From Parahaliea mediterranea (GTDB lineage: Bacteria > Pseudomonadota > Gammaproteobacteria > Pseudomonadales > Halieaceae): a DNA stretch of 64,000 bases. The DNA lies in contig NZ_JAFKCZ010000021.1 in the NCBI RefSeq assembly GCF_017255185.1, positions 1-64,000 on the forward strand, read 5' to 3'. The position numbers and the translations under genes were made by a program. The notes beneath the pieces are model-generated. The model was not told where the DNA came from. It made no database searches and saw only the letters and a program-made list of their open reading frames with translations. Positions 29,839 through 39,502 of this stretch are shown here, in pieces (the stretch's first letter is position 1; each line of letters opens with the position of its first letter).

Positions 29839-29874
29839 ATCCAACTTAGGGAGACAACACTATGCCTGCGGTGG

Positions 29875-29898
29875 AAAAAGGCGGCTGAGCGCGCCGCC
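29875..29898 (-). terminator. Terminator of the ccm operon
   Basis: On the minus strand, GGCGGC-GCGCTCA-GCCGCC (29880-29898) is followed directly by TTTTT. It lies about 50 bases after the ccmI stop codon. Confidence 0.75.
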
Positions 29899-29947
29899 AG
29901 CAGCGCGCCGCCAGCCACTCGCCGGCCGACGGCACCGCGGCGGCCCG

Positions 29948-31150
29948 CTAGCGGGGCGCGAGGGTGATCTCGAGGGGGTCGCCACCGCTGCCCGGCAGCA
30001 CCGGGCCGGAGCGCCCCAGCCAACTGGCGTTGGCCTCGCCGGGCTGGCCGGAGGGCGACACCTGCACCACCACCACCACCTCGCCGCTGGCGGAGAGTTT
30101 CTGCCCGGCCATGGAGTTGCTGTCGTCCAGGCGCAGGGTCAGGGGCAACTGGGCCGCCCGCAGGCGCTGCACCGCGATCGGCATGCGACTGTCGCCCGCG
30201 GCGTTGCGGGCCAGCACGTAGACCGTGTCGTCCGGCGACAAATTCGCCCCCTCGGGCAGGGCCACGCGGACGGTGAGGCCGGCTTCCGGGCCCGCCTCCG
30301 CGACCGGCCCGGTCGGACCCGCTTCCGGCGACGGCGCGCCCTCGCCCAGGCGCTCCCTGGCCTGGGCAATGACCCCGGCGATCATGCGATCGCTGTCGGA
30401 GCCGGCCTGTTCGGTGGCGCGCAGGCGCTCCCAGTACTCGATGGCGGCCCGGTAGCGCTCCTGCTCGAAGGACACCATGCCCAGCAGGCCGAGGGCGGTG
30501 CGCTGGTGGGGGTTGATCGCCAGGGCCTGCTCCGCCAGGTGCTGGGATTCACTATCCAGCACCCGGCCCGCGGCCAGGTAGCGGGCCTGAGCGGCGTAGG
30601 CCAGGGCGTGGGCGTCGCCGGGCGCGGCCTCCGCCAGCGCGGTGTAGGTCGAGGCCGCCCGCGAATACTCCTCCTGCCCCATGTAGTAGCGCCCCAGCAG
30701 GGCCCGGTAGTGCAGATTGTCCGGGCGCTGGCTCGAGCGCCGCTCGATCGCGGACATCAGGGCGTAGACCTCGGTGGCGCCGGCGCTTTCATCCAGTTGC
30801 TGCAGCCGCTGGCTCAGCAACACGTCGGGGGCGGCACCGAGTTTGTGGTACAGCAAGCCCGCGCCCAGCGCCACCACCGGCAACAGGAGCCAGGCCGGAA
30901 AACGGCCGCTCGCCGGGGGCGGTTCCGGCGCGCCGGACGGCCCCGCCTGGCGGTCCTCCAGCAGCCGCAGCTGGGCGTCGCGCTCGAGGTCCTCGCCCGC
31001 CTCCCGCGCCAGCTCCCGCCGGCGCAGGCGATACCACTCCAGATTGGCGTGCTCCAGGTCGGCGTCGCTGCCGCGGCGGCGCGAGGGGAAGAGATAGAAC
31101 AGCCCGCTCAGCAGGACGAGTCCCGCGCAGGCGAGAAGAAAAGTGATCAA
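29948..31150 (-). CDS. ccmI: Cytochrome c biogenesis protein CcmI
   Basis: This 400-residue inner-membrane protein presents apocytochrome c to the CcmFH haem ligase. Two N-terminal membrane helices (about 3-20 and 90-108) are followed by a TPR region (RALLGRYYMGQEEYSRAASTY and similar) and a C-terminal periplasmic beta-rich domain. The start is read as TTG at 31150, overlapping the ccmH TGA, because no ATG or GTG lies close before the first membrane helix. It is the last gene of the ccm operon, before the terminator at 29875-29898. Confidence 0.85.
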   Translation of the reverse strand: MITFLLACAGLVLLSGLFYLFPSRRRGSDADLEHANLEWYRLRRRELAREAGEDLERDAQLRLLEDRQAGPSGAPEPPPASGRFPAWLLLPVVALGAGLLYHKLGAAPDVLLSQRLQQLDESAGATEVYALMSAIERRSSQRPDNLHYRALLGRYYMGQEEYSRAASTYTALAEAAPGDAHALAYAAQARYLAAGRVLDSESQHLAEQALAINPHQRTALGLLGMVSFEQERYRAAIEYWERLRATEQAGSDSDRMIAGVIAQARERLGEGAPSPEAGPTGPVAEAGPEAGLTVRVALPEGANLSPDDTVYVLARNAAGDSRMPIAVQRLRAAQLPLTLRLDDSNSMAGQKLSASGEVVVVVQVSPSGQPGEANASWLGRSGPVLPGSGGDPLEITLAPR

Positions 31151-31602
31151 GCGTCCGACTCCCGCTCCAGTAACTCCGCGAGTTGCTTGCGCTCCGCCTC
31201 GCTCAGTTGCTCGCCAGCGCCGCGGCGCGTCCGCAACACGACGACGGCGATAGCGACACCCACCAGCAACAGCAGCACCGGCGCCGCCCACAGAATGAGG
31301 GTGGGCCCGGCCATCTGCGGCCGATAGCGCACAAACTCACCGTAGCGCGCCACCATGTACTCCAGAATCTCCTCGTCGGAAGCGCCCGCCTCCAGCTGCT
31401 GGTACAGCTGCCGGCGCAGGTCCTGGGATATCGGCGCGTTGGAGTCGGCGATGTTCTGGTTCTGGCACTTGGGGCAGCGCAATTCCTGACTCAGCGCGTG
31501 ATAGCGCGCCTCCAGTGCCGGCGAGCTGAACTCGTAGGTCTCGATCACCGCCGCCGCCCAGGCGCTGCACAGCAGCAGCGCCAGTGAGATGAGCGCCCTC
31601 AC
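31147..31602 (-). CDS. ccmH: Cytochrome c maturation protein CcmH
   Basis: This 151-residue protein has a signal sequence, a small periplasmic helical domain with the redox pair Cys43-Cys46 (LRCPKCQNQNIADS) and a C-terminal membrane helix (about 100-122). It reduces or binds the apocytochrome CXXCH motif during haem attachment. The GTG start at 31602 overlaps the ccmG stop by four bases. Upstream in-frame codons belong to ccmG read in another frame. Confidence 0.93.
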   Translation of the reverse strand: MRALISLALLLCSAWAAAVIETYEFSSPALEARYHALSQELRCPKCQNQNIADSNAPISQDLRRQLYQQLEAGASDEEILEYMVARYGEFVRYRPQMAGPTLILWAAPVLLLLVGVAIAVVVLRTRRGAGEQLSEAERKQLAELLERESDA

Positions 31603-32171
31603 GGCCCGCCTCCCGGCGCCGCGCCCCACTCGGAGGCCGCCGCCGTACCGCCGACCTCGCGGTACAGCGGCGCCAGCGTGCGTGTCCACACCCGCTCGTC
31701 CACCACGCCCACGTGGCGGTAGCGGATCACGCCCTCGGCATCCACCAGGTAGGTCTCCGGCGCGCCGTACACGCCGAGGTCCACCCCCAGGTTGCCGGCG
31801 CCGTCGACGATATTGGCGCGATAGGGATCGCCCAGCTCCGCCAGCCAGCGGCGGGCGGCCTCGGGGTCATCCTTGTAATTGACGCCGATAATGCGCACAC
31901 CGGCGTCGGCCAGTTTCTGCAGGTAGGGGTGCTCCACCCGGCAGGAAATACACCAGGTGGCCCACACGTTGACCAGCGAGACCTCGCCGCTGAACAGGTC
32001 GCGGTCGAGATCCTCGCCCCCGGCCAGCGACGGCAGCGAGAAGGCCGGAAAAGGCTTGTCGACCAGCGCCGAGGGCAGCTCCTGCGGGTCCAGCGATAGC
32101 CCCCGGAACAACAGCAGCGCCAGCGCCGCGAACAGGATCAGCGGCAGGAACAGTTTAAGCCGAGGCGCCAT
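31599..32171 (-). CDS. ccmG: Thiol:disulfide interchange protein CcmG/DsbE
   Basis: This 190-residue thioredoxin-fold protein is tethered by an N-terminal helix (6-24) in the inner membrane with its active site in the periplasm. It keeps apocytochrome or CcmH cysteines reduced. The active site is WATWCISC (Cys74, Cys77), with the family GVNYKDD and GAPETYLVD motifs. The start at 32171 overlaps the ccmF end by 17 bases. Confidence 0.92.
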   Translation of the reverse strand: MAPRLKLFLPLILFAALALLLFRGLSLDPQELPSALVDKPFPAFSLPSLAGGEDLDRDLFSGEVSLVNVWATWCISCRVEHPYLQKLADAGVRIIGVNYKDDPEAARRWLAELGDPYRANIVDGAGNLGVDLGVYGAPETYLVDAEGVIRYRHVGVVDERVWTRTLAPLYREVGGTAAASEWGAAPGGGP

Positions 32172-34143
32172 GGGCCACCTCCGCGCCATCGCTATCCGGG
32201 GCCAGCACGCGCTGGCGGCGGTAGCGCTTGTCCGCCACGGTGACAAAGCCGCCCACCGCGACCAGAATGGCGCCCAGCCACATCCAGCGCACCATGGGTT
32301 TGTAGTGCAGGCGAATGGCCCAGGCGCCGTTCTCGCCCACCGGCTCGCCCATGGCCACGTACAGGTCGCGGAACAGGCCTGCGTCGATCGCGGCCTCGGT
32401 CATGATCGAGCCCTGGGCCAGATAGCGGCGCTTCTGCGGCGCCAGCCGGGCGATTTCCTCGCCGTCGCGGGTAACGGTGAAACGCGCCTCGTCCGCCAGG
32501 TAGTTGGGGCCGCGCACGTTCGCCAGCTCGAGAAACTCAAAGCGGTACCCGGCCAGGGTCTGCGCATCGCCCGGGGACATTTTCAGGTCGCGCTCGATAC
32601 TGTACTGACTGGTGCAGACCACGCCGACCACACAGGCGGCAAAACCGACATGGGCGACAAACATGCCCCAATAGCTGGCGGGTGTCCGCCGCAGGCCGCG
32701 CAGCAGGTCCGGCGCCGCGCGCAGGCGCCGCCAGGCGTCACGCAGCATGCCCAGCACCAGCCAGCCGGCGAGCACCAGCGCCAGGGCCACCCAGGCGTTG
32801 TAATCACCGCCCTGCAGCAGCGGCAGGGTCAGCCCGCACAACAGCGCGGCAATCGCCGGCAGCAGCAACTCCGCCTTCCAGCGGCTGGCGCTGTCGCGTT
32901 TCCAGCGCGCCACCGGCCCCAGGCCCATGACGGGGATGAGCAGCGCCATCAGCGGCACGAACACGGCGTTGAAATACGGCGGCCCCACCGAGTATTTGCC
33001 CTGCCCCATGGCGTCCATCAGCAGCGGAAACAGGGTGCCGAAGAGTACGGTGAGGGTGGCGACCAAAAACACCACGTTGTTGACCAGCAGCAGGGTCTCG
33101 CGGGACAGCCACTCGAAGCGCAGGCGGCTGTTCACCGCCGGCGCGCGCAGCGCGTACAGGGTCAGCGAACCGCCCACCACCAGGGCCAGGAAGACCAGCA
33201 CGAACAGGCCCCGCTCCGGGTCGGTGGCGAAGGCATGCACCGAGGTCAGCACCCCGGAGCGCACCAGGAAGGTCCCCAGCAGGCTCAGCGAAAAGGTGAA
33301 AATCGCCAGCAGCACGGTCCAGCTCTTGAACAGGCCGCGCTTCTCGGTCACCGCCAGGGAGTGCAGCAGCGCGGTGCCCGCCAGCCAGGGCATGAAGGAG
33401 GCGTTTTCCACCGGGTCCCAGAACCACCAGCCGCCCCAGCCCAGTTCGTAGTAGGCCCACCAGCTGCCGAGCATGATGCCCAGGGTGAGGAAGGCCCAGG
33501 CGACGTTGGTCCAGGGCCGGGACCAGCGCGCCCAGGCCGCGTCCAGACGCCCGCCCAGCAGGGCGGCGATGGCGAAGGCGAAGGCGACGGAAAAGCCCAC
33601 GTAGCCCATGTACAGCAGCGGCGGGTGGATGATCAGGCCCGGATCCTGCAGCAGCGGGTTGAGGTCCTGCCCGTCCACCGGCGTTCCCGGCAGCAGGCGG
33701 GCGAAGGGATTGGAGGTAAACAGGGAAAACGACAGGAAGCCCACCGCCACGAAGCCCATCACCGCCAACACCCGGGACAGCATCAGCAGCGGCAGTTGGC
33801 GGCTGAAGGTCGCTACCGCCGCGGTCCACAAGGCCAGGGTCAGCGCCCACAGCAACAGCGAGCCCTCATGATTGCCCCACACCGCGGAAAACTTGTAGTA
33901 GACGGGGAGCAGGCTATTGCTGTTGTTGGCCACCACCTCCACGGAGAAATCGTCCTGCAGGAAGGCGATGGTCAGGCAGGCGAAGCTGATGCCGGTGAAC
34001 ACCAACAGGCCCACGGCCAGCCCGGGGGCCAGGGCCATGGCCGCGGTATTGCGACGCCAGGCGCCCCACAGCGGCACCACGCTCAGCAGCACCGCCAGGC
34101 ACAGCCCGACAATCAGCGCAAAGTGGCCAAACTCCGGAATCAT
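32155..34143 (-). CDS. ccmF: Haem lyase subunit CcmF
   Basis: This 662-residue polytopic membrane protein attaches haem to apocytochrome c together with CcmH and CcmI. The tryptophan-rich WWD segment is visible as [20 protein letters not shown]. About 15 membrane helices and conserved His residues are typical of the family, and the length is normal. It overlaps ccmE by four bases and ccmG by 17 bases. Confidence 0.96.
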   Translation of the reverse strand: MIPEFGHFALIVGLCLAVLLSVVPLWGAWRRNTAAMALAPGLAVGLLVFTGISFACLTIAFLQDDFSVEVVANNSNSLLPVYYKFSAVWGNHEGSLLLWALTLALWTAAVATFSRQLPLLMLSRVLAVMGFVAVGFLSFSLFTSNPFARLLPGTPVDGQDLNPLLQDPGLIIHPPLLYMGYVGFSVAFAFAIAALLGGRLDAAWARWSRPWTNVAWAFLTLGIMLGSWWAYYELGWGGWWFWDPVENASFMPWLAGTALLHSLAVTEKRGLFKSWTVLLAIFTFSLSLLGTFLVRSGVLTSVHAFATDPERGLFVLVFLALVVGGSLTLYALRAPAVNSRLRFEWLSRETLLLVNNVVFLVATLTVLFGTLFPLLMDAMGQGKYSVGPPYFNAVFVPLMALLIPVMGLGPVARWKRDSASRWKAELLLPAIAALLCGLTLPLLQGGDYNAWVALALVLAGWLVLGMLRDAWRRLRAAPDLLRGLRRTPASYWGMFVAHVGFAACVVGVVCTSQYSIERDLKMSPGDAQTLAGYRFEFLELANVRGPNYLADEARFTVTRDGEEIARLAPQKRRYLAQGSIMTEAAIDAGLFRDLYVAMGEPVGENGAWAIRLHYKPMVRWMWLGAILVAVGGFVTVADKRYRRQRVLAPDSDGAEVAHGASA

Positions 34144-34592
34144 TCGCCCTGCCCCTTCATGCCCTTGGCTTTCGAGGCCTCCAGCGCCTCGGCTACTTCC
34201 GGCGGCATGTAATTTTCGTCGTGCTTGGCCAGGACCTCGGTGGCACGCAGCACACCCTGCTCGTCCAGCACCCCGGACGCCACCGCGCCCTGCCCCTCGT
34301 CGAACAGGTCGGGGAGAATCCCCTCGTACACCACCGGCACGGTGGCCTGGTAGTCGGTGACCTCGAAGCGCACCGCGAGGCTGTCGGCGCTGCGCTGCAC
34401 ACTGCCCTCGACCACCATGCCCCCCACGCGGATGGGCTGGCCCAGCGGCGCCTTGCCCGCGGCCACCTCGGCGGGAGGGAAGAACAGATTGATGTTGCCG
34501 CGCAGGGCGTAGGCCATCAGGCCCACGGCGGCGCTGGAAAACAGCACCACGCAGAGCACGATAATCAGTCGCTGTTTACGTACCGGATGCAT
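34140..34592 (-). CDS. ccmE: Haem chaperone CcmE
   Basis: This 150-residue periplasmic-facing protein has one N-terminal membrane helix (8-28) and an OB fold that carries haem covalently on His124 in [10 protein letters not shown], with Tyr128. It takes haem from CcmABCD to CcmF. It overlaps ccmD by 17 bases and ccmF by four. Confidence 0.96.
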   Translation of the reverse strand: MHPVRKQRLIIVLCVVLFSSAAVGLMAYALRGNINLFFPPAEVAAGKAPLGQPIRVGGMVVEGSVQRSADSLAVRFEVTDYQATVPVVYEGILPDLFDEGQGAVASGVLDEQGVLRATEVLAKHDENYMPPEVAEALEASKAKGMKGQGE

Positions 34593-34791
34593 TGCCTACC
34601 TCGTTGGCGCCGCCGCCGCGGCCCGCATTGCGTTTGAAATTGCCGGCGAGCTCCCGCCGCAGGCGCCGCGCGCGTCGCGCGGGGGCGGTGAGCATGGCGG
34701 CGAGCACCGCCAGCGTGATGACATAGGCCGCCCACACAAAGGGGCCGTGCCCCTCCATCGCCAGCGCGGCGTGCACACTGTCGAAGTACAT
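34576..34791 (-). CDS. ccmD: Haem exporter protein CcmD
   Basis: This 71-residue single-helix membrane protein (helix at about 17-36, followed by a very basic tail) helps release holo-CcmE from CcmABC. The sequence is short and poorly conserved; its place between ccmC and ccmE is the main evidence. It overlaps both neighbours. Confidence 0.88.
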   Translation of the reverse strand: MYFDSVHAALAMEGHGPFVWAAYVITLAVLAAMLTAPARRARRLRRELAGNFKRNAGRGGGANEVGNASGT

Positions 34792-35525
34792 CAGGCCCCC
34801 ACCAGCTTGCGCACCCAGTTGGTCCGCGCCTCGCGGCGCAATATCTCGACGCGCATGTTCAACAGCAGGCAGCAGGTGAACAGGGCGTAGAAACTGGCGA
34901 TCATCAACATCAGGGGGTACAGCATGCTCGGATCGATGGTGGAACCGCCGGTGAACTTAATCGAGGCGGGCTGGTGCAGACTGTACCACCAGTCCACCGA
35001 CTTGTAGATGATGGGTATGTTCACCGTGCCCACCAGGCTCAGCACGGCGCAGGCCTTGGCCGCCGCCGCCTTGTTGTCGTAGGCCTCGTAGAGGGCGATC
35101 ACCCCCAGGTAAAGGAACAGCAGGATCAACATGGAGGTGATGCGCGCGTCCCATACCCACCAGGTGCCCCAGGTCGGCTTGCCCCAGATGGCGCCGGTGA
35201 CCAGGGCGATAAAAGTCAGCGCGGCGCCCACCGGCGCACAGGCCTTCATCGCCACGTCGGCCATTTTCATTTTCCAGATCAGGCTGACCGCCCCCGCCAG
35301 GGCCATCACGTAGTAGCCGGCCAGGGCCACCACCGCCGCGGGCACGTGGATGTAGATGATGCGGTAGCTGTTGCCCTGGCGGAAGTCCGGCGGCGTGAAC
35401 AGCAAGCCCCAGGACGCGCCCGCAATCAACGCCAGCAGGGTTAGCGGCAACAACCAGCGCAGGATGCTGCCGGCGATGCCGTACAGCCAGGGGGGAGAAC
35501 CCAATTTATGAAAGAAAGACCACAT
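34791..35525 (-). CDS. ccmC: Haem transporter permease CcmC
   Basis: This 244-residue membrane protein has six helices and the WWD motif (WGTWWVWDARITS) that presents haem to CcmE. His residues near the ends of the helices flanking the WWD loop are present (YIHVPAA). It begins 69 bases after ccmB and shares one base with ccmD. Confidence 0.95.
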   Translation of the reverse strand: MWSFFHKLGSPPWLYGIAGSILRWLLPLTLLALIAGASWGLLFTPPDFRQGNSYRIIYIHVPAAVVALAGYYVMALAGAVSLIWKMKMADVAMKACAPVGAALTFIALVTGAIWGKPTWGTWWVWDARITSMLILLFLYLGVIALYEAYDNKAAAAKACAVLSLVGTVNIPIIYKSVDWWYSLHQPASIKFTGGSTIDPSMLYPLMLMIASFYALFTCCLLLNMRVEILRREARTNWVRKLVGA

Positions 35526-35594
35526 AGCGGCGGCAATTATACTCCGACGGGTTGGACCGACAACCGAAGGGCGATCGGCGGTGAAAACTGCGCC

Positions 35595-36305
35595 TCAGGC
35601 ATCGACGCTGATCCGCAGGGCGGCACCGATGGCGAGCGGCGCCAGGGCCAGCGCCAGGCACAGCATGGCGCCCAGTATCGCCAGGTGCGCGCCGGCCGGC
35701 GCGCCGATCACCGCCGCCTGCACCGCGGCGCTGCCAAAAATCAGCACCGGCATATAGAACGGCAGGATCAACAGCGCGACCAGCATGCCGCCGCGCCGCA
35801 AGCCCACGGTGAGCGCGGCGCCGATGCCACCCACCAGGCTGAGCACGCCACTGCCCAGCAGCAGGCTGCACACCAGCGTGGGGATGGCCCCCGGGGCCAG
35901 GTTCAGCATCAGCGCGAACAGCGGCGACAGCAGGGCCAGCAGGGCCCCGGTCACCAGCCACTGGGACAGTACATAGGCCAGCACCGAGGTATATAGAGGC
36001 TGGGGCGAGAGCAGCAGCTGTTCCAGGCTGCCGTCGTCGAAGTCGCCGCGGAACAGGTTGTCGGCGGTGAGCAGATTGGCCAGCAGGGCGACAATCCACA
36101 GGATACCCGGGGCGAAGGTGGCCAGGGTGCCCGGCGCCGGACCCAGGCCGAGGGGAAACAGGGCCACCACCATGGCGAAGAACAGCAGCGGGTTGCCGAT
36201 ATCCACCGGCCGGCGCAGGGCCAGCACCAACTGCCGGCGCAGCAGCCGGGCGCAAAAAGCCAGGGTGCCGGGCGCCTCCGGGAAAATCGCGACCGGGGCG
36301 CTCAT
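35595..36305 (-). CDS. ccmB: Haem exporter permease CcmB
   Basis: This 236-residue six-helix permease of the CcmABCD complex carries the FDDGSLEQLLLSPQP motif typical of CcmB. The ATG at 36305 overlaps the ccmA stop (ATGA); a GTG two codons upstream is an alternative. Confidence 0.94.
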   Translation of the reverse strand: MSAPVAIFPEAPGTLAFCARLLRRQLVLALRRPVDIGNPLLFFAMVVALFPLGLGPAPGTLATFAPGILWIVALLANLLTADNLFRGDFDDGSLEQLLLSPQPLYTSVLAYVLSQWLVTGALLALLSPLFALMLNLAPGAIPTLVCSLLLGSGVLSLVGGIGAALTVGLRRGGMLVALLILPFYMPVLIFGSAAVQAAVIGAPAGAHLAILGAMLCLALALAPLAIGAALRISVDA

Positions 36306-36919
36306 GGGCACAACCCTTCGAGCAGGTTCAGGCGATGCAGGGTATAGCTCACGGCCAGCGGCTGATGGGAGGTCAACACCACCGCGTTACCCGCCTCCAC
36401 GTGGCGCACCATCAGGGCCTCGAGCTCCACCACCCCGTCGCGATCGATGGCGGTGAAGGGTTCGTCCAGCAGCCACAGCGGAGCCCGGGACAGGTACAGA
36501 CGCGCCAGGTTGACGCGGCGGTGCTGCCCCGCCGAGAGGGCGTGACTGGGCACATCCTCGTAGCCGTGGAGCCCCACCCGGTCGAGGGCATCCTCGATGG
36601 CCGCGTCGTCATAGGCGCCCTCCCCGGCGATGTGCCAGGCCAGGTTTTCCCGGGGGGTGAGCAGGCCCTTGACCGCGCTCTGGTGGCCCAGGAAGAGCAG
36701 TGGCGCCCGGTGCGTAACGGCGCCGGCGTAACCGTAGCGCGACAGGCCGGCGAGGATGCGCAGCAGGCTGGTCTTGCCGGCGCCGTTGGCGCCCTCGACC
36801 TGCACCAGCTGGCCGCGGCGCACACTGAACGACAGGCCCTCGAACAGGACCCGCCCGCCGCGCTCGAGACCCAGGGCCTCGGCTTCCAGCAGGGCGCCGT
36901 CGGGAGCGGGCGCCGGCAC
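36302..36919 (-). CDS. ccmA: Haem exporter ATP-binding protein CcmA
   Basis: This 205-residue ABC ATPase drives release of holo-CcmE. The Walker A is GANGAGKTSLL, the signature LSAGQHRRVNLARL is the CcmA variant, and Walker B is LWLLDEPFTAID. The GTG start shares one base with the ttcA stop codon (TAGTG), which couples the ccm operon to ttcA. Confidence 0.95.
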   Translation of the reverse strand: MPAPAPDGALLEAEALGLERGGRVLFEGLSFSVRRGQLVQVEGANGAGKTSLLRILAGLSRYGYAGAVTHRAPLLFLGHQSAVKGLLTPRENLAWHIAGEGAYDDAAIEDALDRVGLHGYEDVPSHALSAGQHRRVNLARLYLSRAPLWLLDEPFTAIDRDGVVELEALMVRHVEAGNAVVLTSHQPLAVSYTLHRLNLLEGLCP

Positions 36920-37776
36920 TAGAGGTTGACGACCCGGATGCCCGGCAGGTGCAGGTCTCGATCGACCTCGGCGCGCAGGTTGCTAAAGTCAAACAGCCCG
37001 GTGTCCGCCAGCTGCGAGGGCGCCACGTTCTTGATCGCGCGAAAGATGGTCTCGGTGCGCCCCGGGTACTGCCGCTCCCAGTCGGCGAGCATCTGCTTGA
37101 CCTGCTGGCGCTGCAGGTTCTCCTGGGAACCGCAGAGGTTGCAGGGGATGATGGGGAAGGCATGGTAGTCGGCGAAGGCCGCCAGGTCCTTTTCCTTGCA
37201 ATAGGCCAGGGGGCGGATCACCACGTTGTTGCCGTCGTCGCTGAGCAGCTTGGGCGGCATGGCCTTGAGGCTGCCCTGGAAGAACATGTTCAGGAACAGG
37301 GTCTCGACGATGTCGTCCCGGTGGTGGCCCAGGGCGATCTTGGTGGCGCCGATATCCCGGGCGAAGCCGTAGAGGCTGCCCCGGCGCAGCCGCGAGCACA
37401 GGCCGCAGGTGGTCTTGCCCTCGGGCACCACCTCGCGCACGATGCTGTAGGTGTCCTTCTCGAGGATATAGTAGGGAATGTCGAGCTGCTCGAGGTAGTT
37501 GGGCAGTACCTCCTCGGGGAAGCCGGGCTGCTTCTGGTCCAGGTTCACCGCCACCAGCTCGAAGTCCACCGGCGCGCTCTGGCGCAGGTTCATCAGCACC
37601 TCGAGCATGCCGTAGGAGTCCTTGCCGCCGGACAGGCACACCATTACCCGGTCGCCGTGCTCGATCATGTTGTAATCGGCGATCGCGTTGCCCACGTTGC
37701 GGCGCAGGCGTTTTTGCAGCTTGTTGAACTCGGTTTTTTCCTTGCGGGACAGCTCGCGCATGGTGGCCTGTGTCAT
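36919..37776 (-). CDS. ttcA: tRNA 2-thiocytidine(32) synthetase TtcA
   Basis: This 285-residue PP-loop enzyme thiolates cytidine 32 of some tRNAs, using ATP and an Fe-S cluster. The ATP-binding [10 protein letters not shown] and the paired cysteines of [10 protein letters not shown] are clear, with a further Cys pair in CNLCGS. It is the first gene upstream of ccmA and shares its stop with the ccmA start. This is an unusual partner for ccm genes, though both need low-potential sulfur or redox chemistry. Confidence 0.93.
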   Translation of the reverse strand: MTQATMRELSRKEKTEFNKLQKRLRRNVGNAIADYNMIEHGDRVMVCLSGGKDSYGMLEVLMNLRQSAPVDFELVAVNLDQKQPGFPEEVLPNYLEQLDIPYYILEKDTYSIVREVVPEGKTTCGLCSRLRRGSLYGFARDIGATKIALGHHRDDIVETLFLNMFFQGSLKAMPPKLLSDDGNNVVIRPLAYCKEKDLAAFADYHAFPIIPCNLCGSQENLQRQQVKQMLADWERQYPGRTETIFRAIKNVAPSQLADTGLFDFSNLRAEVDRDLHLPGIRVVNL

Positions 37777-37881
37777 GTCATTGATTCGCGGCGCATTTTA
37801 CAGGGGCCTGCTTGTTTTTTCATCCATTTCCCCGGACAATGTGCGGCCCGATTTCGCCACCCACCTGATTGAGGACACCCC

Positions 37882-38862
37882 ATGAAAGCACCTGTACGAG
37901 TGACTGTCACCGGCGCCGCGGGCCAGATCGGCTACGCGCTGCTGTTCCGTATCGCCTCCGGCGCCATGCTCGGCGACGACCAGCCCGTGATCCTGCAGCT
38001 GCTGGACATCACCCCCGCCATGGAAGCCCTCGAGGGTGTGCGCATGGAACTGGACGACTGCGCCTTCCCGCTGCTGGCCGGCATCACCTGCTCCGACGAC
38101 CCGAACGTGGCCTTCAAGGACACCGACTACGCCCTGCTGGTCGGCGCCCGCCCCCGCGGCCCCGGCATGGAGCGCAAGGACCTGCTGGAAGCCAACGCCG
38201 CCATCTTCTCGGTGCAGGGCAAGGCCATCAACGACAACGCCAGCAAGAACATCAAGGTGCTGGTAGTGGGCAACCCGGCCAACACCAACGCGCTGATCAC
38301 CCAGCGCAACGCGCCGGACATCGACCCGCGCAATTTCACCGCCATGACCCGGCTGGACCACAACCGCGCCATGACCCAGATTGCCCAGAAAACCGGCAAG
38401 ACCGTCAACGACGTCAAGCACATGACCATCTGGGGCAACCACTCCGCCACCCAGTACCCCGACCTGTTCAACGCCGAGGTCGATGGCAAGAAGGCCATCG
38501 AGCTGGTGGACCAGGCCTGGTACGAGAGTGACTTCATCCCCACCGTGCAGCAGCGCGGCGCGGCCATCATCAAGGCCCGGGGCGCCTCTTCTGCGGCCTC
38601 CGCCGCCAATGCCGCCATCGACCACATGCGCAGCTGGGCGCTGGGCACCGAGGGCGACGACTGGGTCTCCATGGGCGTGTACTCCGACGGTTCCTACGGC
38701 ATCGCCGAGGGCCTGATCTACTCCTTTCCCTGCCGCTGCAACAACGGCGACTGGGAAATCGTCCAGGGTGTCGAGGTCGGCGAGTTCAGCCAGGCCAAGA
38801 TGAAGGCCACCGAGGAAGAGCTGGCCGGAGAGCGCGACGCGGTCCAGCACCTGCTGCCGTAA
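37882..38862 (+). CDS. mdh: Malate dehydrogenase
   Basis: This 326-residue NAD-dependent enzyme of the citric acid cycle oxidises malate to oxaloacetate. It has the nucleotide-binding GAAGQIGY, the mobile-loop [15 protein letters not shown] with substrate arginines, and catalytic His in [11 protein letters not shown]. It is the cytosolic-like (type found in Pseudomonas-relatives and Burkholderia) rather than the E. coli form, as judged by length and these motifs. It diverges from ttcA. Confidence 0.96.
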   Translation: MKAPVRVTVTGAAGQIGYALLFRIASGAMLGDDQPVILQLLDITPAMEALEGVRMELDDCAFPLLAGITCSDDPNVAFKDTDYALLVGARPRGPGMERKDLLEANAAIFSVQGKAINDNASKNIKVLVVGNPANTNALITQRNAPDIDPRNFTAMTRLDHNRAMTQIAQKTGKTVNDVKHMTIWGNHSATQYPDLFNAEVDGKKAIELVDQAWYESDFIPTVQQRGAAIIKARGASSAASAANAAIDHMRSWALGTEGDDWVSMGVYSDGSYGIAEGLIYSFPCRCNNGDWEIVQGVEVGEFSQAKMKATEEELAGERDAVQHLLP

Positions 38863-38872
38863 GCCAGCAGCC

Positions 38873-39502
38873 ATGACCGAGGGCGCGGAACAACGCGGCT
38901 ATCACCACGGCAACCTGCGGGCCGAACTGCTCGACACCGCCGTGGCGCAGCTGCGCGAACAGGGCGCGGAGGCACTGAGCCTGCGCGCCCTGGCCCGCGC
39001 CGTCGGCGTGTCCCAGACCGCCCCCTACCGCCACTTCGCCGACAAGGGCGAGCTGTTCGCGGCGATGGCGGCGCGGGGCTACCGCGGCCTGCTCACCGCG
39101 CTGAAACAGGCGGGCGAGGCCGCCGGCGACGGTCCCGAGGCGCGACTCATCGCCTTCGCCCACGCCTATGTGGCCTACGCCGCCGACAACCCGCAACTGT
39201 TCAAGCTGATGTTCGGCCCGGCCACCCAGCCCGCCGGGCAGTACCCCGAGCTGCGCGAGGCCAGCCGCGCCACCTTCGCGCTGGTGCAGACCATCCTGCG
39301 GCACGGCATGGAACGCGGCATTTTCAAGGACCAGGACCTGGCCTACCTGGCCAACGCCGGCTGGGCCGGCATCCACGGCCTGGCCACCCTGCGGGTGGAC
39401 AATCCCGATTTGTTCGAGCGCCACATCGACCTGCAGCGCCAGGTGGAGTTGAGCGTGAATACCTTTATCGCCGGCATCCGGCGCGAGCCGCCTACAGACT
39501 GA
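38873..39502 (+). CDS. TetR/AcrR-family transcriptional regulator
   Basis: This 209-residue repressor-type protein has an N-terminal helix-turn-helix ([26 protein letters not shown], about 33-58 in part) and a C-terminal ligand-binding domain of the WHG type. It starts 10 bases after mdh. Its last 11 bases overlap, tail to tail, the DUF1214 gene, which may be its target. No ligand can be inferred. Confidence 0.9.
   Translation: MTEGAEQRGYHHGNLRAELLDTAVAQLREQGAEALSLRALARAVGVSQTAPYRHFADKGELFAAMAARGYRGLLTALKQAGEAAGDGPEARLIAFAHAYVAYAADNPQLFKLMFGPATQPAGQYPELREASRATFALVQTILRHGMERGIFKDQDLAYLANAGWAGIHGLATLRVDNPDLFERHIDLQRQVELSVNTFIAGIRREPPTD

Noticed and set aside
29862-29888. Tiny open frame with GGGAG and ATG after the NrdR-like palindrome
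   Set aside because: It has only eight codons and its 3' part is the stem of the ccm terminator. It is mentioned only as a possible relic.
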